NCBI RefSeq assembly: GCF_016019885.1
Contig: NZ_JAEANY010000001.1
Span: 620,001 to 684,000 of the forward strand
DNA: 64,000 nt
Reading direction: 5' to 3'
From: Aurantiacibacter sediminis
Lineage (GTDB): Bacteria; Pseudomonadota; Alphaproteobacteria; Sphingomonadales; Sphingomonadaceae
Every line of letters begins with the position of its first letter. The first letter of the stretch is position 1. The notes below the pieces were generated by a model. That model was not told the origin of the DNA, did not search any database, and saw only the letters and a list, made by a program, of their open reading frames with translations. Both the position numbers and the translations under genes were made by a program. This document shows, piece after piece, positions 18,312 to 26,448 of the stretch.

Positions 18312-19031
18312 TTAGGCGGCCTCGCGTTCCCGGGTCGTGGTGAATTCGATCTTCTTGTCGTAGGGTGCGCCGATGATCATGCGCTGCACGAAGACACCGG
18401 GCAGGTGAATGCTGTCGGGATCGAGCTCGCCCGCTTTCACCACTTCCTCGACTTCGACGACGCAGACCTTGCCGCAAGTGGCGGCGGGCTGGTTGAAATT
18501 GCGCGCCGTCTTGCGGAACATCAGGTTGCCCGTCTCATCCGCCTTCCACGCTTTTACAATCGATAGGTCGGCAAAGATGCCCTTTTCAAGGATGTAGTCC
18601 TCCGGGCCATCGCCGGTATCGAACTGCTTCATTTCCTTACCCTCGGCCACCTGCGTGCCGACGCCCGTCTTGGTGTAGAATCCGGGGATGCCAGCACCGC
18701 CAGCGCGCATGCGCTCGGCAAGAGTACCTTGCGGGCAGAATTCGACTTCCAGCTCGCCTGCCAGATATTGCCGCTCGAACTCTTTGTTCTCGCCGACATA
18801 GGAGCTTATCATCTTGCTGACCTGCTTGGTGCGCAGCAGCTTGCCGATGCCTTCATTGTCGATACCGGCATTGTTGCTGGCGAAAGTGAGGTTCTTGACC
18901 CCGCTATCCTGGATCGCGCCGAGCAGACGTTCCGGAATACCGCACAGGCCAAATCCGCCAGCGGCGATCAGCATGTCATCGCGCAGCAATCCATCAAGAG
19001 CGGCGGCGGCATCGGGGAAGAGCTTCTGCAT
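18312..19031 (-). CDS. scoA: 3-oxoacid CoA-transferase subunit A
   Basis: Alpha subunit of succinyl-CoA:3-ketoacid CoA-transferase. The 239-aa protein begins MQKLFPDAAAALDGLLRDD and has the glycine-rich CoA-binding AAGGFGLCGIPERLL, SNNAGIDNEGIG and CPQGTLAERMRAGGAGIPGFYT motifs of the family. First gene of the transcript scoA-HAD lipoprotein-scoB-GST. The upstream 430-bp gap holds two TTGCAAC-type palindromes that could be its operator. Confidence 0.94.
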   Translation of the reverse strand: MQKLFPDAAAALDGLLRDDMLIAAGGFGLCGIPERLLGAIQDSGVKNLTFASNNAGIDNEGIGKLLRTKQVSKMISSYVGENKEFERQYLAGELEVEFCPQGTLAERMRAGGAGIPGFYTKTGVGTQVAEGKEMKQFDTGDGPEDYILEKGIFADLSIVKAWKADETGNLMFRKTARNFNQPAATCGKVCVVEVEEVVKAGELDPDSIHLPGVFVQRMIIGAPYDKKIEFTTTREREAA

Positions 19032-19226
19032 GCGAACGATCCTTTTGTCGAAATCCAGCTATATGGCGCGGGAATAGAGGGTGATGCTGTCTGTGTCACC
19101 CCGCGAGTGCGCGATGGTGCGTTGCAACATGAAAAATCGTTCAACTTTCGATTTAAATACGTGTTTGTAGTTCTCTCCAATCCTCGTGCGAGCTAATTTA
19201 TTAAGCAATTACAGCGTGAAAAGCAT

Positions 19227-19247
19227 GTGTTGCATGCGATGCAACAC
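19227..19247. promoter_or_regulatory. Perfect palindrome, probable operator
   Basis: Arms GTGTTGCAT and ATGCAACAC (9 bases, perfect) around GCG. A related GTTGCAAC lies at 19121-19128. It is about 200 bp upstream of both scoA (minus) and the CDC48-type gene (plus). The binding protein is not identifiable. Confidence 0.5.
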
Positions 19248-19249
19248 GC

Positions 19250-19367
19250 GATGACCTTTTCGCACTTGCGAAATCACGGTCCCGCTTGCATATGTCTCCC
19301 TGCCTTTCAGGCATCCTCTCCCAAAACTTCCATGGCCCGGTCGGCAACGACCGGGCCTTTTTCTTTT
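19250..19367 (+). ncRNA. Candidate small RNA ending in a strong terminator
   Basis: The 3' end is defined by a 10-base-pair stem with a GCAA tetraloop and a T-run (19334-19367). Upstream of it are a small TGCC/GGCA hairpin and an unpaired CCTCTCCC segment that could pair with ribosome-binding sites, a common sRNA seed. No protein frame precedes it on the plus strand. The 5' end and promoter were not found, so the start given is nominal. Confidence 0.35.
19334..19367 (+). terminator. Rho-independent terminator
   Basis: GGCCCGGTCG, loop GCAA, CGACCGGGCC, then TTTTTCTTTT. Perfect 10-bp stem. It lies about 95 bases upstream of the CDC48-type gene and would separate it from any transcript started further upstream. 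Confidence 0.85.
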
Positions 19368-19459
19368 CTGGCACCAATGTGCGCCAAGCCAGTTTGTAAT
19401 CTGGAAGGGGGCTTCCTAGGTCTCCACTCACATGCAAACGGCAAGAAGGTCCGCACTGA

Positions 19460-21766
19460 ATGGCGCAGGAAGACGCAGCTATAGTCGAAGAGAATACGGT
19501 AAGGCTGCAAGTCGCAGCGGCGCGGCAGGAAGAATCGGGACGCGGCGTCGTCCGCATGCCACGCAGCGCCTTTCAGGCGCTGGGCATCACCGAAGGCGAT
19601 GTGGTCGAAATCGAAGGCAAGCGTGCCACGGTCGCGATTGCCGCCCCGGCTTATGATGAAGACGAAGCGCTTGATGTCATCCGCTTGGATGGCTTGCAGC
19701 GCGGCAATGCCGAAACATCCTCTGGCGAACACGTTGTGGTGCGCCGTGCAGACAGCAAGCCCGCCACCCGTGTTGTCTTCGCTCCCGCGCGTAAGGAAAT
19801 GCGCCTGCAGGGGCCGACCGAAGCGCTGAAGCGTGTTTTCTTCCGCAAGCCCGTGACCGCTGGCGATCTGGTCGCGACGCATGGGCAGCAGCCGGTGCAG
19901 AATGTGCCGCCCGAAGTGCGCCGCATGTTCAACGCGCCCGCCTATGCGCTGACGCAAATCCGCCTGCAGGTGATCTCCACCAGCCCCAAGGGCATCGTCC
20001 ATATCGACGAGAATACCGAAGTCGAGCTGCGCGCCGAATTCGAAGAACCGCGCGATGCCCGCGGCATGATCAACTATGACGATGTCGGCGGGATGGAAGA
20101 TACCATCAAGGCGCTGCGCGAGATGGTGGAACTGCCGCTGCGCTATCCCGAACTGTTTACCCGCCTCGGTGTCGATCCGCCTAAGGGCGTGCTTCTGCAT
20201 GGCCCGCCCGGAACCGGCAAGACACGTCTGGCGCAGGCAGTGGCAAACGAATCCGATGCAGAATTTTTCACCATCAACGGGCCGGAGATCATGGGCAGCG
20301 CCTATGGCGAATCCGAAAAGCGCCTGCGCGAAGTCTTTGAAGAGGCGGAGAAGAGCCAGCCCGCGATCATCTTCATCGATGAGATCGATTCGATCACGCC
20401 CAAGCGCGAGCGCACGCAGGGTGAGGCGGAAAAGCGTCTTGTCGCGCAGCTCCTAACGCTGATGGACGGATTGCAAGCGCGCACCAATCTGGTGGTGATC
20501 GCCGCGACCAACCGGCCCGATGCGATTGACGAGGCGCTGCGCCGCCCCGGTCGTTTCGATCGCGAGATCGTGGTTGGCGTGCCCGATGACAGCGGCCGCC
20601 GCGAAATCCTCGCCATTCATACGCGCGGAATGCCTCTGGGCGAGGGCGTCAATTTGGCTGAATTAGCGCGTTCCACGCACGGATTCGTCGGCGCGGATCT
20701 CGCCGCCTTGACGCGCGAGGCGGCGATTGAAGCCGTTCGACGGATGATGCCGCGTATCGATCTCGACGCGCAGGAAATTCCCGCCGATGTGCTCGATGAA
20801 TTATGCGTCGAAAAGGAAGACTTTCGTGAGGCGCTGAAGCGCGTGCAGCCGTCTGCCATGCGCGAAGTCATGGTGCAGGCACCCACCGTCGGGTGGAAAG
20901 ATCTCGGCGGCCTCGATGACGCAATCGACAAGCTGAAGGAAGGGGTAGAGCTGCCTCTGAAGAACCCCACAGCATTCGAGAAGATTGGCATTCGACCAGC
21001 CAAGGGCTTCCTGCTTTATGGCCCTCCGGGAACCGGCAAGACCTTGCTCGCCAAAGCTGTCGCGAAAGAGGCGGAAGCCAATTTCATTTCGATCAAGAGT
21101 TCGGACCTTCTTTCCAAATGGTATGGCGAGAGCGAGCAGCAGATCGCGAAAATGTTCGCCCGCGCCCGCGCGGTGGCGCCATGCGTGATCTTCATCGACG
21201 AGATCGACAGCCTCGTTCCCGCCCGTGGATCGGGCGCAGGCGAGCCGCAGGTGACGGCGCGTGTCGTGAACACGATCCTTGCGGAGATGGACGGCATGGA
21301 GGAGCTATCCTCCATTGTCGTCATCGGCGCGACCAACCGCCCGGTCCTTGTCGATCCGGCATTGCTTCGCCCCGGGCGCTTTGACGAGCTGGTCTATGTC
21401 GGCGCTCCCGATGCTCCGGGCCGCGAGCACATTCTCAAAATCCACACGAAGAACATGCCGCTTGCAGACGATGTCGATCTCGCCGCGATTGCCAAGAAGG
21501 CGGAGCGCTTCACCGGCGCCGATCTGGAAGACGTGACGCGCCGTGCGGGCCTGATCGCCATTCGCCGAAGCGACGGCGTGCCCGATACGGTAACCAAAGA
21601 CGATTTTGAAGCGGCAATGAAAGACAGCCGCCCGACTGTGACCGCCAAGATGGAAGCCGAATACAAGAAGATGAAAGGCGAACTGAAAAAGCGGGCGCTG
21701 GAAGTCAAACCGATCGGCTTCATCACCGATGGGATGGTGGAGAGTACGCGAGATAGTAAACACTGA
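19460..21766 (+). CDS. CDC48/VAT-type AAA+ ATPase with two AAA modules
   Basis: A 768-aa protein unfoldase of the CDC48/p97/VAT family. N-domain, residues about 1-190, with the double-psi barrel VVRMPRSAFQALGITEGDVVEIEG. First AAA module: Walker A GPPGTGKT (248-255), Walker B FIDEID (Asp307/Glu308), ATNRPDAIDEALRRPGRFDRE. Second module: Walker A (521-528), Walker B (Glu581), GATNRPVLVDPALLRPGRFDE. The second module has the aromatic pore loop SKWYGESE; the first has GSAYGESE. The family is best known from archaea and eukaryotes and is patchy in bacteria. Start ATG 19460 follows AGAAGGT. No adaptor, ubiquitin-like or protease gene is nearby. Confidence 0.92.
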   Translation: MAQEDAAIVEENTVRLQVAAARQEESGRGVVRMPRSAFQALGITEGDVVEIEGKRATVAIAAPAYDEDEALDVIRLDGLQRGNAETSSGEHVVVRRADSKPATRVVFAPARKEMRLQGPTEALKRVFFRKPVTAGDLVATHGQQPVQNVPPEVRRMFNAPAYALTQIRLQVISTSPKGIVHIDENTEVELRAEFEEPRDARGMINYDDVGGMEDTIKALREMVELPLRYPELFTRLGVDPPKGVLLHGPPGTGKTRLAQAVANESDAEFFTINGPEIMGSAYGESEKRLREVFEEAEKSQPAIIFIDEIDSITPKRERTQGEAEKRLVAQLLTLMDGLQARTNLVVIAATNRPDAIDEALRRPGRFDREIVVGVPDDSGRREILAIHTRGMPLGEGVNLAELARSTHGFVGADLAALTREAAIEAVRRMMPRIDLDAQEIPADVLDELCVEKEDFREALKRVQPSAMREVMVQAPTVGWKDLGGLDDAIDKLKEGVELPLKNPTAFEKIGIRPAKGFLLYGPPGTGKTLLAKAVAKEAEANFISIKSSDLLSKWYGESEQQIAKMFARARAVAPCVIFIDEIDSLVPARGSGAGEPQVTARVVNTILAEMDGMEELSSIVVIGATNRPVLVDPALLRPGRFDELVYVGAPDAPGREHILKIHTKNMPLADDVDLAAIAKKAERFTGADLEDVTRRAGLIAIRRSDGVPDTVTKDDFEAAMKDSRPTVTAKMEAEYKKMKGELKKRALEVKPIGFITDGMVESTRDSKH

Positions 21767-21796
21767 TTGAGTTTGCGAAGCCGCCTCCGCGGCTTC

Positions 21797-21857
21797 GTCC
21801 TCGCTAGACGCGCTCCGCTTTGCTGCATGCCCGCTGCGGACGGCCGTTCGGCCTTGC
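21797..21857 (+). repeat. 61-bp dispersed repeat, copy 1
   Basis: From GTCCTCGCTAGACGCGCTCC to CGGCCGTTCGGCCTTGC. The reverse complement of 62081-62141 matches it at 55 of 61 positions. It contains internal palindromes (CGGCCGTTCGGCC) and is followed by CGGGCC-TTT-CGGCCCG, making the gap between the CDC48-type gene and the MscS gene a strong hairpin field. Confidence 0.85.
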
Positions 21858-21889
21858 GGGCCTTTCGGCCCGTTTCGGACGGTATAGAT

Positions 21890-23008
21890 TTAGCCTTGGC
21901 TTGGCGCAAGCCCCGGCTCGGCGGCTTCCCAGATCGCTTCGGCGGCGGAGGTTACGCGGCGTACTGCAACGGCTTCGGGCATTTCTGCGCGAATAAATGC
22001 GAGCATTTGCTCGCGGATTTCGCAGCGCAGGTCGAAAAGCGTGCCTGCATCTTTCGCGCTCATCAGCAGCCGCAATTCCAGTGCATCGAGGCTGGTCCCA
22101 GTTACCTTGGCATTCTGCACGCGGCGATCCCATAGACCGTTCGCCGTGACCAGCCGCTCGAATTCGGCGCGCAGGCGGTCGATATCGGCCATCGGATCGA
22201 GATGCAGGAATACCGAGCCGAGCAGTTCTGATCCGGAGCGCGTCCAGTTCTCGAAACTTTCCTCTAGAAATTTGTTGGATGGGACAATCAATCGCCGCTC
22301 GTCCCAGATTTTGACCACGACATAGCTGGTGCGGATATCCTCGATCCGGCCCCATTCGCCTTCGATGATCACGACATCGTCGATGCGGATGGGCTCGGTC
22401 AGCGCCATTTGCAGCCCGCCGATCAGTGCCTTCAGAGCCGGCTGCGCAGCCGCGCCAACCGCCAATGCGGCGAGCCCGGCGGAGGCCATCAGCGTTACCC
22501 CGATGTCACGCACACCGGGGATGGAAAGCAGCATCAGCGCGATGGTCACGAAGATGATGATGAAGGTGCCGATGCGGCTGAAAATCGCCAGGCGCGTCTG
22601 GCGGCGGCGGGCCTGGAGATTGTCCGCCACCCCAATGTCGGCTTTGACCTGCAGCGCATGAACGAAAGCGCGCATGATCGCGAGCGCCATCCATCCGATA
22701 AGCGCGGGCATCAGAAAGCCGGAAATTCGCTCCCACACATCTTCGAGCATCGGCGTCTCGCGCGCGGCGAGCACGAGCGCAAGTGCGACCAGCGCCCAGC
22801 GGGTAGGGCGCCTGATGTTGCCGACAACGATATCGTCGGTCTCGGTCTCGCTGGCGCGCGAGAATTTGCGCAGGAGGCGAAAGATGATCCAGTGCAGCAA
22901 TAGCGCGAGAGCAACTGCGATTCCGCCAACCAGCGCGGCCTCCGCCCAATGTGCATATGCGCTCGGCAAGGCCTCATCGATAGGTGCGATGGCGGCTTCG
23001 ATCGTCAA
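21890..23008 (-). CDS. Mechanosensitive ion channel, MscS family
   Basis: A 372-aa inner-membrane channel that opens under membrane tension. It has about four hydrophobic segments in residues 20-190, the pore-lining glycine/alanine-rich helix ASAGLAALAVGAAAQPALKALIGG, then the conserved beta domain with IRIDDVVIIEGEWGRIEDI and VPSNKFLEESFENWTRSG. Starts at TTG 23008, overlapping the polA stop by four bases, so translation is coupled to polA. The unusual polA-mscS pairing probably only reflects transcript sharing. Confidence 0.9.
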   Translation of the reverse strand: MTIEAAIAPIDEALPSAYAHWAEAALVGGIAVALALLLHWIIFRLLRKFSRASETETDDIVVGNIRRPTRWALVALALVLAARETPMLEDVWERISGFLMPALIGWMALAIMRAFVHALQVKADIGVADNLQARRRQTRLAIFSRIGTFIIIFVTIALMLLSIPGVRDIGVTLMASAGLAALAVGAAAQPALKALIGGLQMALTEPIRIDDVVIIEGEWGRIEDIRTSYVVVKIWDERRLIVPSNKFLEESFENWTRSGSELLGSVFLHLDPMADIDRLRAEFERLVTANGLWDRRVQNAKVTGTSLDALELRLLMSAKDAGTLFDLRCEIREQMLAFIRAEMPEAVAVRRVTSAAEAIWEAAEPGLAPSQG

Positions 23009-25839
23009 TGCGCGTCATCCCAGCTGGGCCCGGTACCGATTTCGATGCCAAGCGGCACGTCGAGCGTGACAGCGGGCTGCGCGGCCTCGGCCATGACGCG
23101 TTCGATCACCGGGCTGGCCTTTTCGACATCGTCTTCGGGCAGTTCGAATACCAGTTCGTCATGCACCTGCAGCAGCATGCGTACATCGTTCAAGCCTTCG
23201 GCCTCCAATGCGTGAAGCATGCGGGCCATGGCGCGCTTGATGATATCGGCGCTGGTGCCTTGGATCGGTGCGTTGATCGCCGCGCGCTCGCTGCCCTGCC
23301 GCTCGGCCTGGTTCTTGGAATTGATCCGCGGGAACCACGTCTTGCGGCCGAACAGCGTCTCCGAATAGCCCTTTGCCCGGACGCTTTCGAGCGTCGAGTG
23401 GATGTAGGACTGAATGCCCGGGAAGCGCTGGAAATAGGTGTCGATCTTCTCCTGCGCCTCGTCCGGCTCGATGCCCAGCCGCCCGGCAAGACCCCAGCGC
23501 GAAATGCCGTAGAGGATGGCGAAATTGATCGTCTTGGCAGCGGCGCGCGTGTCGCGGTCTACTTCGCCATACATTTCCTTCGCCGTGCGCGAGTGAATGT
23601 CTTCGCCCTGTTCGAAGGCCTCCTTCAGTTCGGGCACATCGGCCATGTGGGCTGCAAGGCGGAGCTCGATCTGGCTGTAGTCGGCGGCGAGCAGGACATT
23701 GCCGCTTTCGGGCACGAAGGCCTTACGGATCTGCCGCCCGATTTCGGTGCGGATCGGGATATTCTGCAAATTGGGATCGGTTGAGGAAAGGCGGCCCGTC
23801 TGCGCGCCCACGAGGCTGTAGCTCGTATGCACGCGCCCAGTCCGCTCATTGATCGCTTCCTGCAGCGCGTCGGTATAGGTGCTCTTGAGCTTGGAGAGCT
23901 GGCGGTATTCGAGGACCTTGTCGGCAATCGCATGGCCCTCGCCTGAAAGGCGCTCCAGCACGCTTTGGTCGGTCGAGTTTTGGCCGCTCTTGCCCTTTTT
24001 CCCGCCCTTGTAGCCGAGCTTGTCGAACAGCACTTCGCCCAGCTGTTTCGGGCTGCCGATGGTGAATTCCTCGCCTGCGTCCTTATGGATTTCCTTTTCC
24101 AGCCGCCCGATGGTCTCAGCAAAGGTCTCGGAGAGGCGAGATAGCTCGGCGCGGTCCACCTTGATGCCTTCGCGCTCCATCTTCGCGACCACCGGGATCA
24201 GCGGGCGGTCGACGCGCTGGTAAATCCGCGTCGCGCCTTCATCTGGCATCCGGCGCGCGAGATGCGCGTGGAGCCGCCACGTCACATCGGCATCTTCGGC
24301 AGCATATTCGGTCGCTTTGCCCAGCGGCACTTCGCCGAAGGGGATCGCCTTCTTCCCCGTGCCGCACACATCCTTGAACTTCATCGTGGTGTGGCCGAGG
24401 TGACGCTCCGCCAGCTCGTCCATGCCGTGACCGCCGCCGATCCCTTCCTGAGAGCGGCCCGCATCGAGATCGAAGCTCATGATCATCGTATCATCGACAG
24501 GGCCCATCGCGATGCCGTGGCGCGCGAGCACGTTGATATCGTATTTGATATTTTGCCCGATCCTGAGGACGGAATCGTCCTCCAGCAGCGGTTTCAGCAG
24601 CGCGATGGCAGTAGCGAAATCGACCTGCTCCGGCTTCTCATCGAACATGTCGCTGCCGCCGTGGCGCAGCGGGATATAGCACGCATCGTTCGGGCCAAGG
24701 GCGAGGCTGACCCCGACAAGATCCGCCGCAATCGCATCGAGGCTGCTGGTCTCGGTATCGACGGCCACCACACGCAAATCGCGCGCGCGAGCGATCCATT
24801 CCTTCAGCGCATCTTCGGTCTGCACCGTGGTGTAGGCGCTGCGATCAACATCGGGCCATTCGGGCAGCGGCTGGATATTGCCATCCGGCGTGCCTTCATC
24901 ACCTTTGGTATCGGCTTTTTCCGGATTGAGATTGGTGGTGCGGCCGGGGCTGCCAGTGCCGGCCTCAAGCCGTTTGAGCAGCGAATTGAAACCGTGCGTT
25001 TCGAGAAAATCGGCGAGCGGTTCGGGCGGAATACCATCCAGCTTCATGTCCTCGATGGCGATGGGCAGCGGACAGTCGCTTTTCAGTTCCACCAGCTCGC
25101 GGCTGAGTTCCGCCATCTCGCGCCCTTCGAGCAGGCGTTCCTTGAGCTTCGATTTTTTCATGTCGGGCGCAGCATCGAGCGCGGCGGCAAGCGAGCCATT
25201 TTCGCCGATCAGCTTTGACGCGGTTTTGGGGCCAATGCCGTAGATGCCCGGAATGTTGTCGACGCTATCGCCCATCAGCGCGAGCACATCGCCGACCAGC
25301 TCGGGCGCGACGCCGAATTTCTCCTGCACTTCTTCGATATAGATGCGGGCGTCCTTCATCGTATCGAGCATGTCGATTTTCGCGCCGTCTTTCTCTCCTA
25401 CCAGCTGCATCAAATCCTTGTCGGAGGAGACGATGGTAACATCCCATCCGGCATCCTGCGCGGCGTAAGCATAGGATGCGATCATATCGTCCGCCTCGAC
25501 ATCGGGCTCTTCCACCATAGGGAGGGAAAAGGCCCGAGTCGCATCGCGAATCAGCGGGAATTGCGGGACAAGGTCCTCGGGCGGATCGGGGCGGTTTGCC
25601 TTATATTCCGGATAGATATCATTGCGGAAAGAATGGCTCGATTTGTCGAGCACCACGGCAAGGTGAGTCGGCCCATCAGCATCGTCTAGATCCTGCGCCA
25701 GCTTCCACAGCATGGTCGTATATCCGTAAACCGCGCCCACAGGCGTTCCCTCCGGATTGGTGAGGGGGGGGAGACGGTGATATGCGCGGAAGATATAGGC
25801 CGAACCATCGACCAGGTAGAGATGCTGTTTTTCGGCCAT
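23005..25839 (-). CDS. polA: DNA polymerase I
   Basis: Repair and Okazaki-fragment polymerase, 944 aa. Domains in order: 5'-3' exonuclease (LYLVDGSAYIFRAYHRLPPL to about residue 300), an active 3'-5' exonuclease (VVAVDTETSSLDA, with metal-binding Asp and Glu retained) and family A polymerase with DYSQIELRLAAHMA (motif A), RRAAKTINFAILYG-like motif B and LLQVHDELVFE (motif C). The start is ATG 25839 (MAEKQHLYLVDGSA); a longer open frame upstream is not supported. The intact proofreading domain distinguishes it from Taq-type enzymes. Confidence 0.97.
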   Translation of the reverse strand: MAEKQHLYLVDGSAYIFRAYHRLPPLTNPEGTPVGAVYGYTTMLWKLAQDLDDADGPTHLAVVLDKSSHSFRNDIYPEYKANRPDPPEDLVPQFPLIRDATRAFSLPMVEEPDVEADDMIASYAYAAQDAGWDVTIVSSDKDLMQLVGEKDGAKIDMLDTMKDARIYIEEVQEKFGVAPELVGDVLALMGDSVDNIPGIYGIGPKTASKLIGENGSLAAALDAAPDMKKSKLKERLLEGREMAELSRELVELKSDCPLPIAIEDMKLDGIPPEPLADFLETHGFNSLLKRLEAGTGSPGRTTNLNPEKADTKGDEGTPDGNIQPLPEWPDVDRSAYTTVQTEDALKEWIARARDLRVVAVDTETSSLDAIAADLVGVSLALGPNDACYIPLRHGGSDMFDEKPEQVDFATAIALLKPLLEDDSVLRIGQNIKYDINVLARHGIAMGPVDDTMIMSFDLDAGRSQEGIGGGHGMDELAERHLGHTTMKFKDVCGTGKKAIPFGEVPLGKATEYAAEDADVTWRLHAHLARRMPDEGATRIYQRVDRPLIPVVAKMEREGIKVDRAELSRLSETFAETIGRLEKEIHKDAGEEFTIGSPKQLGEVLFDKLGYKGGKKGKSGQNSTDQSVLERLSGEGHAIADKVLEYRQLSKLKSTYTDALQEAINERTGRVHTSYSLVGAQTGRLSSTDPNLQNIPIRTEIGRQIRKAFVPESGNVLLAADYSQIELRLAAHMADVPELKEAFEQGEDIHSRTAKEMYGEVDRDTRAAAKTINFAILYGISRWGLAGRLGIEPDEAQEKIDTYFQRFPGIQSYIHSTLESVRAKGYSETLFGRKTWFPRINSKNQAERQGSERAAINAPIQGTSADIIKRAMARMLHALEAEGLNDVRMLLQVHDELVFELPEDDVEKASPVIERVMAEAAQPAVTLDVPLGIEIGTGPSWDDAH

Positions 25840-26087
25840 ATCAGGCTTGCTAGCATGCAAAACGGGCCCGGTCAGCATGGATTGAGGCCAAATATCCACG
25901 GCTCTGTTTATGGCAGTTTTACGGATAGACGCGCCGCAATTGCGCCCAGTTTCCGCCCTATTTATGCCATAATTTGCTTGCGCGGCCTCAAATGTGGCCT
26001 TATTTAGGCAGTGAGCCGACCGGATGGGAGGCTTGGGATGAGGACGTTTCCTCTCTCAATTATTCGCAGATTAAGGGGTTCAAACCT

Positions 26088-26330
26088 ATGCGTAAGATTG
26101 CTCTCGTTGCTGCTGCTTCGGCTGCCGCACTCTCGCTCGCCGCTTGCTCGGAAGGTACCGAAGAAGCCGCAGAAGACACCGCTGAAGGCGCAATGGCTGA
26201 CACCGAAGCCAACGCTGAAGCTGCTGGCGATGCCGTAGACACCGCTGTTGACGATGCCGAAGCCGGCATGGAAAACATGGAAGAAGGCATGGAAGCCGAA
26301 GTCACCGAAGAAATGAACGAAGCTGAGTAA
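26088..26330 (+). CDS. Small acidic Ala/Glu/Met-rich lipoprotein
   Basis: An 80-aa predicted lipoprotein: MRKIALVAAASAAALSLAAC with lipobox LAAC, then about 60 residues made almost only of Ala, Glu, Asp, Met, Thr and Gly, with no aromatic residues and a net charge near -20. It is probably helical and periplasmic, anchored to a membrane. Start ATG 26088 has TTAAGGGG upstream and a terminator follows 34 bases after the stop, so it is a monocistronic unit. A protein of the same length and composition is encoded at 44315-44560. Function unknown. Confidence 0.8.
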   Translation: MRKIALVAAASAAALSLAACSEGTEEAAEDTAEGAMADTEANAEAAGDAVDTAVDDAEAGMENMEEGMEAEVTEEMNEAE

Positions 26331-26363
26331 TCCTCGCTTCGGTCTTCGGACTGATAAAGAAAA

Positions 26364-26397
26364 GGCGTGGCCAGCGATGGCCGCGCCTTTTTCTTTT
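26364..26397 (+). terminator. Rho-independent terminator of the small lipoprotein gene
   Basis: GGCGTGGCC, loop AGCGAT, GGCCGCGCC (one T-G pair), followed by TTTTTCTTTT. Confidence 0.85.
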
Positions 26398-26448
26398 GTC
26401 TGTTGATGGAGCCGCGTTTTCGCTCCGTGGATTTACGAGGCGAGCTTA

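Larger units (their letters stand above)
19032..19459. other. 428-bp gene-free gap between scoA and the CDC48-type gene
   Basis: No convincing protein-coding frame. It contains an 8-base palindrome GTTGCAAC (19121-19128), a 21-bp palindrome with 9-base arms (19227-19247), a small hairpin TGCC/GGCA near 19303-19315 and a strong plus-strand terminator (19334-19367). The terminator has no gene upstream on its strand, which suggests a short untranslated RNA. Confidence 0.6.
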
